Under the pieces are notes generated by a model. The model had not been told where the DNA came from and made no database searches. It saw nothing but the letters and a program-made list of their open reading frames with translations. Below are positions 35,725-43,928 of a stretch of DNA of 58,345 nt, piece by piece; within the stretch, counting starts at the first letter, position 1, and every line of letters begins with the position of its first letter. The position numbers were made by a program, and so were the translations under genes. Source of the DNA: Akkermansia muciniphila (lineage in GTDB: Bacteria; Verrucomicrobiota; Verrucomicrobiia; Verrucomicrobiales; Akkermansiaceae); assembly GCA_945860285.1 (NCBI GenBank), contig CAMAQB010000009.1, positions 1 to 58,345 of the forward strand, written 5' to 3'.

Positions 35725-35733
35725 TGCTATGCT
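35725..35733 (+). promoter_or_regulatory. Extended -10 promoter of the kinase gene
   Basis: TG-C-TATGCT at 35725-35733 with no strong -35. It predicts a start near 35740, 15 bases before the GTG at 35755, and argues against starts further upstream in the same frame. Confidence 0.35.
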
Positions 35734-35754
35734 GCCCCCAACCAGAAGCATACT

Positions 35755-38451
35755 GTGGAAATAACTTCCTTCACCCCGCCGCCGATCGAGTTGCTCAACC
35801 AGCTCCTGCCGGCCTATGACTTTGTCGATTTTATCGCGCAGGGTGGAATGGGGGCGGTTTATCTCGCCAAACAGGTCTCGCTCGACCGCGAGGTCGCGGT
35901 GAAAATCCTGCCGATGGAACTCACGGCCGACCCGGAATTCAGCGCCTCGTTCAAGACCGAGGCCCGGGCGATGGCGAAACTGAATCATCCGAACCTCATC
36001 GCAATTTACGATTTCGGTGAAATCAACGGCATGCTCTTCATCGCGATGGAGTATGTGCCCGGCAAGTCGCTCTATCATTCCTCCTGGAACAAGCAGATCG
36101 ACCCCGTGGAGGCGGGCCGGATTGTCATGGCGATTTGCGACGGCTTGAGCCATGCCCATGACAGCGGCATCATTCATCGCGACATCAAGCCGGCGAACAT
36201 CCTGCTGACCCCGAAAATTGTTCCCAAAATCGGCGACTTCGGCTTGGCGCAGTCGGTGGGGGTCAAGCACGACGGCCTGGTCATGGGCACGCCGGGATAC
36301 AGTGCGCCGGAAGTCGTTGCCAATCCGGACAAAGCGGACCGCCGTTCGGACATTTTCGCGGTGGGGGTGATTTTGCACGAATTGTTGACCGGCCAGTTGC
36401 CGCAACCGGGGCACGCGGCTTCCGACTTGGTGAATTGCAGCAGAGAGTTTGACAAGATCATCCAACGGGCCACCCATCCGAACCCGCTGATGCGCTATCC
36501 CGATGCCCACTCGATGGCCACGGCCATCGGCGAGGCGCTGAAATCGCCTTATGCGCGAGCTGGGGCGTCATTGAAAACCCCCCGGACCATGCCGGCGCGA
36601 ACCGCAATGCCGCGACCGGCTTCTCCCGTGATGGCCAAAAACGCCCCTCCGGTCGGACCTACCACGGCAGCTTTCCCAGCGCGGGGTCCAGCGATGGTCA
36701 TCGACACCCAGGATCCGGCGCGCGGTCTGGGAGCACCAACGGTTTCCCTGCCCTCCTCAAAGCGCTCCCAGCAGCGCAACTTGATTGTCGTCGCGGCATT
36801 GGCGGTGCTGCTTGTCGGTGCCTATCAGGTATTGAAATTCTACGCGGCAAAAAAAACCAGCCAGCTCGAGAAACCCTCGACAGTCGAGGTGAAAACTCCG
36901 CAGGGGGATCACGGGCAGTCGAATCCCGCGGGCGGGCCACAATCCGCACCGTTGAAGCCTGAGACAACCAACATGCGTCCCGGCGAGTCGCCGATGGATT
37001 CGCTGGCCCGGTTGCGCGATGACCTGAAAAATGGCAAACGCGACCAGATGCCCGTCGGAGCGGAGCGCCGCGGCGAGATGGATTTTCTGCTTGTTGCGGA
37101 ACCGATGACCTGGAATGCCGCGCTTGTTTTTGCTGAAAACCACGGCGCCCACATCGCCCAGCCGAAGGACGACGAAAGCATCGCGTTCCTGAAGTCGTTG
37201 TTGAATCACAATGAAACGATCTGGCTCGGTGTCGGTCGCGGTGGCAGGGATCAGTGGGTGATGCTGGACGGCAGCACATGGACCCAAACACCCAGCGGCA
37301 TTGGCGCCTACGCCACGCTGTCGCCGCTTGGCACACTGCGGGCCTCGGAAGGATACAAGAAAAATGCCTTTGTGCTGGCTTGGCACCGCAACGGGACAAG
37401 TCCATTTTCCCTGGCGGCGATGTTGCATCGAACGCGACAATCGCTCGCCACGAAATCGCCGGTGTATCCTGCCGGTACGCGTTCGCTGGAAAACACCCAT
37501 TTTTTGCCGGTGTTGCGGTCGATGATCCAAGCCGAGGCCCTGAACCTGGCGGAACTGGCCGGCGCCCACGTGGCCACGATCAGCAATGAGGACAAGGGGG
37601 GCTGGTTGTTGCGCTACATGTCCGAATTTGACTGTCCCCGCGGCATTTGGCTTGGTGCGGAGAAATCCGGCAATTCGTGGCAGTGGAACACCAAGGAACC
37701 CTGGGGTTTCACCCAATGGGCGGCCGGTGCGCCCTCCGCTGAGCAGGAGGCCACCGCTCTGGTTTATCTTCCCCAAAAAGGCTGGCAGAATGTGGACAAA
37801 GGAGCGATCGCCGACGGCGTGCTGCTGGAGTGGGACGATGTCGTGGCCGAGCCTTCCAAGCAGGGCGAAAATACCGAACCCGCATCGCGTCAGGAAGTCG
37901 CGGCGGATGTCCAGCCCCTGATTGCCAAGGCGCGCGAACTGGTGGTTGCGGCGGTCAAGGAGCGCGACGACAAAATCGCCGCCAATACCCGCGCGTTTGT
38001 TTGGGACCTTGAAGTTTGGTTGCGCGGACTGAAGGGACTGGAGAGGGAGAAATGGCTTGACGTCGCCGAAAAAGTAAAGGCCTTGACCGGCAACGGACGC
38101 GTGCCCTCCGCCGAGGACATAAAAGAAATCATGACCGAGGAGGGGCGCAGAAACCGCCGCAGACCAATCAAACTGGAAGACGGTAAATGGAAGGAATTTG
38201 ACATCGTTGTGCGGCCAATCCACGAGGGCATCGCCAAAAGCCAGAATTACTCCTATACCAAACAAAAGGCCATCGATGCCGATTTCCTCCAGCGCAGTGG
38301 CAAGGTCCGCGATTTTTTCATCGCAAAGGTCAATGAAATTGCCGAGACCGCCAAAAAAAACAACCAAACGGAAGTTGTCGGTCTTATGAGCGAGTTCCAG
38401 TCTCAAGCGCGGAATCTGGACGATTGGGTGGCTTACATTTCGAAAAAATAA
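35755..38451 (+). CDS. Transmembrane Ser/Thr protein kinase with two C-type-lectin-like domains
   Basis: 898 residues from GTG 35755. The cytoplasmic kinase domain (about 20-290) is complete: glycine loop IAQGGMGAVYLAK, VAVK with K50, HRD at 141-143 in HRDIKPANI, DFG at 161-163, and the activation segment GTPGYSAPEV. A Pro/Ala-rich linker precedes one membrane helix (about 341-365, LIVVAALAVLLVGAYQVLKF). The extracytoplasmic part has two modules of C-type-lectin-like type: about 440-560 (TWNAALVFAENHGAHIAQPKD, IWLGVGRGG) and about 579-692 (EALNLAELAGAHVATISNED, IWLGAEKSGNSWQW). A charged helical domain forms the C-terminus. This is a receptor-like layout; ligand unknown. The OmpA-type gene starts 14 bases later. 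Confidence 0.85.
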   Translation: MEITSFTPPPIELLNQLLPAYDFVDFIAQGGMGAVYLAKQVSLDREVAVKILPMELTADPEFSASFKTEARAMAKLNHPNLIAIYDFGEINGMLFIAMEYVPGKSLYHSSWNKQIDPVEAGRIVMAICDGLSHAHDSGIIHRDIKPANILLTPKIVPKIGDFGLAQSVGVKHDGLVMGTPGYSAPEVVANPDKADRRSDIFAVGVILHELLTGQLPQPGHAASDLVNCSREFDKIIQRATHPNPLMRYPDAHSMATAIGEALKSPYARAGASLKTPRTMPARTAMPRPASPVMAKNAPPVGPTTAAFPARGPAMVIDTQDPARGLGAPTVSLPSSKRSQQRNLIVVAALAVLLVGAYQVLKFYAAKKTSQLEKPSTVEVKTPQGDHGQSNPAGGPQSAPLKPETTNMRPGESPMDSLARLRDDLKNGKRDQMPVGAERRGEMDFLLVAEPMTWNAALVFAENHGAHIAQPKDDESIAFLKSLLNHNETIWLGVGRGGRDQWVMLDGSTWTQTPSGIGAYATLSPLGTLRASEGYKKNAFVLAWHRNGTSPFSLAAMLHRTRQSLATKSPVYPAGTRSLENTHFLPVLRSMIQAEALNLAELAGAHVATISNEDKGGWLLRYMSEFDCPRGIWLGAEKSGNSWQWNTKEPWGFTQWAAGAPSAEQEATALVYLPQKGWQNVDKGAIADGVLLEWDDVVAEPSKQGENTEPASRQEVAADVQPLIAKARELVVAAVKERDDKIAANTRAFVWDLEVWLRGLKGLEREKWLDVAEKVKALTGNGRVPSAEDIKEIMTEEGRRNRRRPIKLEDGKWKEFDIVVRPIHEGIAKSQNYSYTKQKAIDADFLQRSGKVRDFFIAKVNEIAETAKKNNQTEVVGLMSEFQSQARNLDDWVAYISKK

Positions 38452-38465
38452 CAGGCTTCACTGCG

Positions 38466-39848
38466 ATGGATGATTTTTCCGCGATCAGCGATCACTCGCC
38501 TGCCCACACCTGGAGTGCCCAGCAACCGAGGTCGAAGGCCCCCTTGATTTTTTTTCTGTCGCTGGTACTCCTTGGCATGAGCGCCACGCTGGTCACGTTG
38601 GAGTTCTTCAAACGGAAAAATGCAGACCAGGAAAAAGCAGCGAATCCCCCTGTAGCCAAAACGGTTGCGGCGGCCGTTGCGGTGGAAAAGAAAATGACCC
38701 CGCGCGAGGAGGCCGAGCAAATCCTCAAGGATACCAAGGTGGCACCGGTGCAGCCGGGCACCGATAATCCCGTCGACTTGCTGACCTCCATCGGCAACGC
38801 GCTCGCCAACCGGGACTTCGACAAGGTGGAGAAACTGATCGGCAAAGAGGCGCTGACCGATCAAAACCTCGACGTATTGAAAAAACTCGGCAACGAGGGC
38901 CAGTTCAAGCTGCGCGTTCCCAATCCGGTGCGCGAAGTCGGTGAGTTGGAAATCAATCGTCGCGCCCGCTACGCCCTGGAACTCGCCGACCGCGAGGAAG
39001 GCCGGGACCGCATCTATTTTGACTTGTTGAAAAATGAAAAAGTCTGGCTGGTGGAGAAAATCACCCTGCCACCCACGGCGGGACAATCGATACCCCGGGC
39101 TTTGATTGTCGATACCTTGGGCATATCCGACGCCTTTTTGCTGGCTTCGCTGAATCAGAATTTCACCTTGGCCAAGGAGTTTGTGAACACGGAAAAGGTT
39201 TCCGATGCCACCCTCGCGGGGATGTGCATTCTTTTTGAGGAGGGCAATTACCGCATGCGCGGGGAAAAACCCCTGCGGGCGATGATTCAAAAGGACAACA
39301 TTGCTTTGTTCCTTGCCAACGTCGAGGCCTCCGACGGCTCCCAGGCCGCACAGTTTGCGATCACGCTGAGAAAATTGCCGGGAAATCCCAATTGGATCAT
39401 CGATGAACTGAACCTGGATCAGTTGTTGTCCGACTACGCCAAACGCGTCGCCGGCGGCGATGTCTACTACAGCCCGCTGATCAAAAATCCCTCCGGCGGC
39501 GATACGTTGGTGTTGTACTTTGATTTCGATGCCAACCAGCTGTCCCTGCGGACCGAACGGCAACTGGCCATCGTTGCACTCATTTTGAAAACCGATACGA
39601 ATAAAAAAATCCATTTGTCCGGTCATACCGACGCGTTGGGCTCAAAGGAATACAATCAGACTCTTTCGGGCCAGCGGGCCGAAGCAGTGAAAGCATATCT
39701 CATCAAGTCGGGCGTGGATCCGCTGCAGATCATCACCGCCGCCAAGGGCTTGAGCGAACCGCGACGCCCGAATGTGACCGCCACGGGAGCGGACGACCCC
39801 GAAGGGCGGCGCGCCAACCGCCGCACGGAAATCTATCTGGATTTTTGA
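38466..39848 (+). CDS. OmpA-family peptidoglycan-associated membrane protein
   Basis: 460 residues from ATG 38466. There is a short cytoplasmic tail, then one signal-anchor helix (about 27-47, APLIFFLSLVLLGMSATLVTLEFF). A periplasmic region of unknown fold follows (about 60-340), and then a C-terminal OmpA/MotB domain (about 348-460). In that domain YFDFDANQLS, HLSGHTDALGSKEYNQTLSGQRAEAVKAYLIKSGV and RRANRRTEIYLDF supply the peptidoglycan-binding Asp and Arg. It is 14 bases from the kinase gene and shares its anchor topology, so the two are likely co-expressed and may work together at the envelope. That functional link is inference. Confidence 0.87.
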   Translation: MDDFSAISDHSPAHTWSAQQPRSKAPLIFFLSLVLLGMSATLVTLEFFKRKNADQEKAANPPVAKTVAAAVAVEKKMTPREEAEQILKDTKVAPVQPGTDNPVDLLTSIGNALANRDFDKVEKLIGKEALTDQNLDVLKKLGNEGQFKLRVPNPVREVGELEINRRARYALELADREEGRDRIYFDLLKNEKVWLVEKITLPPTAGQSIPRALIVDTLGISDAFLLASLNQNFTLAKEFVNTEKVSDATLAGMCILFEEGNYRMRGEKPLRAMIQKDNIALFLANVEASDGSQAAQFAITLRKLPGNPNWIIDELNLDQLLSDYAKRVAGGDVYYSPLIKNPSGGDTLVLYFDFDANQLSLRTERQLAIVALILKTDTNKKIHLSGHTDALGSKEYNQTLSGQRAEAVKAYLIKSGVDPLQIITAAKGLSEPRRPNVTATGADDPEGRRANRRTEIYLDF

Positions 39849-39864
39849 GAAGCGCGGGTGCCGG

Positions 39865-40212
39865 TCAGCGACCGCCGCGGATGACGTGGTTTTTATCATC
39901 GAGCACCACCTTGCGGGCCGTGATCGGTTTGTCCGTCAGACCAAAAGCCATGATCGCGACGCGCTCGCCTTTTTTGATGAGGTGCGCGGCACCGCCGTTG
40001 ATGATGATGTTTCCCGTACCCTGAGGACCCGGCTGCACGTAGGTTTCCAGTCGATTGCCCGTGCTGATCGACGCGACCAGCACTTTTTCTCCCGCCCACA
40101 AGCCGACGACTTCCATCAGGTCGGTGGGTATTTCAATGCTTCCTTCATACTCCACATCCGCTGAGGTGATCATGGCGCGGTGAAGTTTGGAAATGAGGAC
40201 TTGTCGAAACAC
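39865..40212 (-). CDS. panD: Aspartate 1-decarboxylase
   Basis: 115 residues from GTG 40212, which gives the canonical family start (FRQVLISKLHRAMITSADVEYEGSI). The open frame further upstream has no family resemblance. The proenzyme self-cleaves before Ser in the YEGS motif to form the pyruvoyl group, which decarboxylates aspartate to beta-alanine for pantothenate. Other conserved parts: GNRLETYV, GTGNIIINGGAAHLIKKGERVAIMAF. Length is normal. It is transcribed towards the OmpA-type gene, converging 16 bases apart. Confidence 0.94.
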   Translation of the reverse strand: MFRQVLISKLHRAMITSADVEYEGSIEIPTDLMEVVGLWAGEKVLVASISTGNRLETYVQPGPQGTGNIIINGGAAHLIKKGERVAIMAFGLTDKPITARKVVLDDKNHVIRGGR

Positions 40213-40556
40213 GGCACAAGGGAAGCGCGGGACCAGCAGATGGTCAAGCTTTCGCTTGCATTTTTCTGCACTGCTTTGCCAAGTCGATTGAACGAAAGAG
40301 GTCAGGCAGTATGCGCCCTCCGGTGACTCCGGTTGGGAGCGCTCGGTTCGCACACAAACCCCCTCCCCCTTCACCCCACGGCCACGTTCGAAAAAACCGT
40401 GCGGGTGGGGTCGGGATCAACCATTGTGACAAGCAGTGCGACCCCCGCAGGAAAGGCATCCGCCAACCAGACGGGAGCCCCGTTGGGATCGGCGCGATCA
40501 AACAATCATTGCCATTGCTCCTGATTCATGCTCAATTCCCCGTGCCCAACCAGACT
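40213..40556. other. Intergenic region between panD and the GH2 gene
   Basis: 344 bases between divergent genes. An imperfect hairpin (CCCCAC at 40375-40380 against GTGGGG near 40405-40410) sits in a stretch that resembles part of the MITE-like element at 43511 (shared TTCACCC...CCACGTTCG). It could be a degenerate fragment of that family. No other feature is supported. Confidence 0.35.
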
Positions 40557-43490
40557 ATGAAACATTACCTTTTTTTCACCATTCTTGCTCTCGCACCGCT
40601 GTTCGCGCAGGAGTTTTCCCCCGCCACGGCAGCGGTGCAAAAACTTCCACCTCGCGCCCTTTCGATTCCGTATGCCTCGCTCGACGAGGCTCAGAAAGCA
40701 AACCCGTGGGAGTCGAGCTGGTGTCAGAAACTCAGCGGCAATTGGAAGTTTTTCCATTCGACCGATCCCGCTGCAAAACAAGCGGATTTTGTCGCCAACA
40801 ATTTCGACGACAAGGAATGGAAAGAAATCCCGGTGCCCTCCAACTGGCAGTTGCAGGATTTCGGCGGACTGACGGCGCTCTCGCCGAAAGCGACAAGCCG
40901 CACGGTGAAATCCATCGGCCGCTACCGCCATGAATTCACCCTGCCCGATTCCTGGAAATCGCGGAAAACTGTGCTCCATTTCGGTGGCGTGGATTCTGCC
41001 TGCTCGGTTTGGGTCAATGGCAAAAAAGCCGGATTCGCCGAGGATGCCTGCACCGCGGCGGAGTTTGACATTTCCGCGCTCTTGCAGGAGGGAAAAAACA
41101 TTCTGGCGGTGGAAGTCTATCAGTTTTCCGGGCATACCAATGACGCAGCACTCGAGTCGTTCCAGGTCTCGGGAATCTATCGCGATGTCTATCTGCTGTC
41201 GTACGACCCAATCGCGCTGGTAGACATGCAAATCAAAGCGGGACTGACCACGGATTTTACAAACGGATTGTTCGAGTGCACGGCATCGGTCAAAAACAGC
41301 AGCGCTGCCGATGCGGAAGTGACGGCAAAAATCAACCTCACGGACGATCAGAATCGCAGCGTTGCCAGCCCTGCCGCAACGGTCAAGATCCCCGCCGGCC
41401 AATCCGCCGCGATGTCACTGAAATCCGATCCGCTGGCCCAGGTGAAGCTTTGGACTGCGGAAACACCGAATCTCTATCGTGCCACTTTGACCTTGCAGGA
41501 TGCATCAGGAAAGGTCCTCGCGCTTCATCGATTTGATGTCGGCTTCCATCGCAGCGAATTCGTGGATGGCAATTTCCTATACAACGGCAAGACCATCGAA
41601 CTCAAGGGTGTCAAACGCAACGAATTTCACATGTCGCGAGGCCATGCACTGACCGAGGAGGACATCAGGAAGGAACTGCTGACCTTGAAAACGGCGAACT
41701 TCAATGCGATCTGGAATGACAATCGTCCGTCCGACGAGGCGTTTCTCCGATTGTGTGACAGCTTGGGATTTCACGTGATCGAAGGAGCCAACGATGTGGA
41801 CCTGCCCGGGAACTCCGCAGAACTGAAAAAACAACGGCTGCAGAATCTGGTTTTGTGCGACCGCAATCATGCTTCGGTCATTGCCTGGGCCAGTGACGAC
41901 GACGGCATGGCTGATTTCGTGCGTCAGCTCGATGACACGCGCCCCTTGTTAGGAAAATCCTTCGACAGGAAATCTTTCGCGACGATGAAGGACATCGCTG
42001 TCAGGCGTTCGGAAGTGCTTGCCGATCAGACCGAGGCTCCTGCGCCCGATATCAAACTTCCGGATGGCAGTTCCGCGCCGAAACCGCAGACCGGCGAGGC
42101 CGCGAAGCCAAGGACGAGAAGTTACATGGTCTTTGGCGCCGCGCTCGACCCGCAAATCACCGATGGCGATTTCGGTGCCAAAGGGATTTTGAACGCCTCT
42201 GGCATTGCAAAGCCGGTATTTGAAGAATGGAAAAAACGCAATCAGGAGATCCAGACAAAGATCCGCGATGTCAATGGCAGTCCGTTGAGCGTCGTCATTC
42301 GCAACAAGCGGTTTTTCCGACCTCTGAACGATGTCAAGGGATCGTGGAAACTGATGAAAAACGGTTTGCCCGTGGCAAGCGGTGACTTGAACGTATTGAC
42401 TCTGGCGGCGCAGCAGGAAATGGTTGTCGATGTTGCCCTGACGGAGAAGAAAGATCCTCAGGCGGAATATTTTTTCCGGGTGCGTTATGATCTGATCGAG
42501 GCTAACGCGTGGCATCCGGCGGGCATGCCGATCGCCTGGGAGGAAATCCCTTTGCCCTGGGGCAAACTCATTCCGCTCACGCTGGTAGAGCCGCTCAAGG
42601 AAGCGGGATTTGCTGAAAACGATAGTCAGGTCGAACTCAAGGCGGAGGAGGCGGCTGCGGTGATCGACAAAAAATCCGGTATGCTGGTTTCCTGGAAGAT
42701 GAAAAATCAGGATATGCTGCTCGCCCCGCTGGCGTTGAATTTCTGGCGTGCCAACAGTCCGACCCGCAGCGAGGCGCAACGGGTCTGGCAAAAAGCGGGC
42801 CGCGAAGCCAAGGTGACATCGATCCAAGCTGGCAAAGAGAACAAAAACATCGTTGTCAAAGTGGCGCTGGCCCTGGCCGCTGGCCAATCAACCGCGAACG
42901 TGACGTATCGATGGAACAGTCTCGGAAAAATCAGCATCGAAACCGAGTTTCATCCCGATGCCGCGATGCCCGATATTCCGGTCATTGGCTATCAGACCCG
43001 CACGATGCAGACCTTGGCGAATGCCCGTTGGTATGGCAAGGGTCCCGGTGAAACCTATCCTGATCGCGAAACGAGTGCCTGGACCACGATTCATCAGGGT
43101 CTTGCACCGCAGATGTTTTTCCGTCATCCCAAACCCAGGGAATCGAGCAACCGCAGCGGCATCCGCTGGATGGAACTCACCAACATCACAGGCGGCTGGT
43201 CCCTTCGCGCGGATACGGCGGATGAGCAAAGCCTGAATTTTTCCGCTTACCCGTGTGGCGTCGATGAATTGGACCAGGCTAAATCGCAAGCGGAAATTCC
43301 GAAGCTGAATTTCCAGGAAGTGCAGATCAATCACAAGCAATCCGCCGTGGATGTCGACCAGGTGTCCGCCCGATTGAGCGCCAAATCCATGTACCATTGG
43401 GCCTTCATTTTATCATCGCAGAATCTACCACCCACCATGCCGGCCAAAACGCCCGGAGTGATGCCCCCGACAAAAACACCAGGCAAATAA
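40557..43490 (+). CDS. Glycoside hydrolase family 2 homologue lacking catalytic residues
   Basis: 977 residues from ATG 40557, which gives a signal peptide (MKHYLFFTILALAPLFAQ). Overall it follows the LacZ domain order: sugar-binding jelly roll (WESSWCQKLSGNWKFF, FDDKEWKEIPVPSNWQLQ), Ig-like (GFAEDACTAAEFDIS), TIM barrel start (TIELKGVKRNEFHMSRGHALTEEDIRKELLTLKTANFNAI), and the C-terminal beta sandwich (RWYGKGPGETYPDRETSA). The family's conserved HYP is replaced by NRP (near 385), the DEAN block by EGAN (near 410), and the GNES acid/base site by SDDD (near 446). The CEY nucleophile block is absent, the barrel being shortened. The protein is likely a non-hydrolytic, secreted carbohydrate-binding pseudoenzyme. 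Confidence 0.85.
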   Translation: MKHYLFFTILALAPLFAQEFSPATAAVQKLPPRALSIPYASLDEAQKANPWESSWCQKLSGNWKFFHSTDPAAKQADFVANNFDDKEWKEIPVPSNWQLQDFGGLTALSPKATSRTVKSIGRYRHEFTLPDSWKSRKTVLHFGGVDSACSVWVNGKKAGFAEDACTAAEFDISALLQEGKNILAVEVYQFSGHTNDAALESFQVSGIYRDVYLLSYDPIALVDMQIKAGLTTDFTNGLFECTASVKNSSAADAEVTAKINLTDDQNRSVASPAATVKIPAGQSAAMSLKSDPLAQVKLWTAETPNLYRATLTLQDASGKVLALHRFDVGFHRSEFVDGNFLYNGKTIELKGVKRNEFHMSRGHALTEEDIRKELLTLKTANFNAIWNDNRPSDEAFLRLCDSLGFHVIEGANDVDLPGNSAELKKQRLQNLVLCDRNHASVIAWASDDDGMADFVRQLDDTRPLLGKSFDRKSFATMKDIAVRRSEVLADQTEAPAPDIKLPDGSSAPKPQTGEAAKPRTRSYMVFGAALDPQITDGDFGAKGILNASGIAKPVFEEWKKRNQEIQTKIRDVNGSPLSVVIRNKRFFRPLNDVKGSWKLMKNGLPVASGDLNVLTLAAQQEMVVDVALTEKKDPQAEYFFRVRYDLIEANAWHPAGMPIAWEEIPLPWGKLIPLTLVEPLKEAGFAENDSQVELKAEEAAAVIDKKSGMLVSWKMKNQDMLLAPLALNFWRANSPTRSEAQRVWQKAGREAKVTSIQAGKENKNIVVKVALALAAGQSTANVTYRWNSLGKISIETEFHPDAAMPDIPVIGYQTRTMQTLANARWYGKGPGETYPDRETSAWTTIHQGLAPQMFFRHPKPRESSNRSGIRWMELTNITGGWSLRADTADEQSLNFSAYPCGVDELDQAKSQAEIPKLNFQEVQINHKQSAVDVDQVSARLSAKSMYHWAFILSSQNLPPTMPAKTPGVMPPTKTPGK

Positions 43491-43510
43491 AAGGCAGGGT
43501 AGGCTCGCCA

Positions 43511-43605
43511 AGCGTTCCCTCGAGGCGGAGGCATCACGGGCTAACACATCCTACTTCACCCTCCGCCCACGTTCGCGAAGAAAGCTGGTGAGGCAGGAGG
43601 ACCAT
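43511..43605 (+). mobile_element. MITE-like palindromic element, degenerate copy 1
   Basis: Shares with the copy at 49997 the ordered blocks AGCGTTCC, CTAAC, CTTCACCC, CGCG and GGTGAG-CAGGA, in the same orientation, but its terminal repeats are eroded. It lies directly after the GH2 gene. Confidence 0.5.
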
Positions 43606-43631
43606 CGAGAGTTGTGAATCCTTCCCAAAAT

Positions 43632-43679
43632 GATAGAGGTAGGAACGGGGCAATACAATGCCCCGTTCCTACCTCTATC
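43632..43679. terminator. Bidirectional hairpin with a 21-bp perfect stem
   Basis: Left arm 43632-43652 (GATAGAGGTAGGAACGG...) and right arm 43659-43679 are exact reverse complements around a six-base loop. TTTT follows on the plus side, and an AAAA run precedes the stem, giving T on the minus side. It lies between convergent genes, so it may terminate both. The long stem is unusual for a terminator and could also be a small inverted-repeat element. Confidence 0.6.
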
Positions 43680-43706
43680 CTTTTGCATGCCTATCGCAGG
43701 GAAATT

Positions 43707-43852
43707 TCTCCGAAAGTTCCGGTGGGGGCAGGGTAGTTGACGGGAAAATCATCCTTCCTGACTCACCGGCTTTGTTGGCGAACGGGAGCGCGGGGTGAAG
43801 GTTGGATGCGTTAAGGCGTGATGCGGCCGTCCCCCACCGGAACGCTCGGAGA
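43707..43852. mobile_element. MITE-like palindromic element, copy 2 (inverted)
   Basis: Terminal inverted repeats are perfect over the inner 13 bases GTTCCGGTGGGGG (43716-43728 and 43831-43843), and 20 of 22 positions match over 43707-43728 versus 43831-43852. The interior matches copy 3 (49997-50132) in reverse orientation, including ATCCTTCCTGACTCACCGG and GAGCGCGGGGTGAAG. It has no coding capacity, about 146 bases. Confidence 0.75.
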
Positions 43853-43877
43853 GCCTTCCCTGCCTGAAAAAATGAAA

Positions 43878-43907
43878 CGGCCCTCGGGCGATTAACCGCG
43901 AGGGCCG
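43878..43907 (-). terminator. Rho-independent terminator of the CBM/transglutaminase-like gene
   Basis: CGGCCCTCG (43878-43886) pairs with CGAGGGCCG (43899-43907). On the minus strand the stem is followed by TTTCATTTTTTC. It lies 21 bases past the stop at 43929. Confidence 0.65.
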
Positions 43908-43928
43908 GGGAAAGGAAAACCAGCGAAG

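Noticed and set aside
40557-43490. Naming the GH2 gene a functional beta-galactosidase (lacZ)
   Set aside because: The acid/base and nucleophile motifs expected at those positions are absent, so only the family name is justified.
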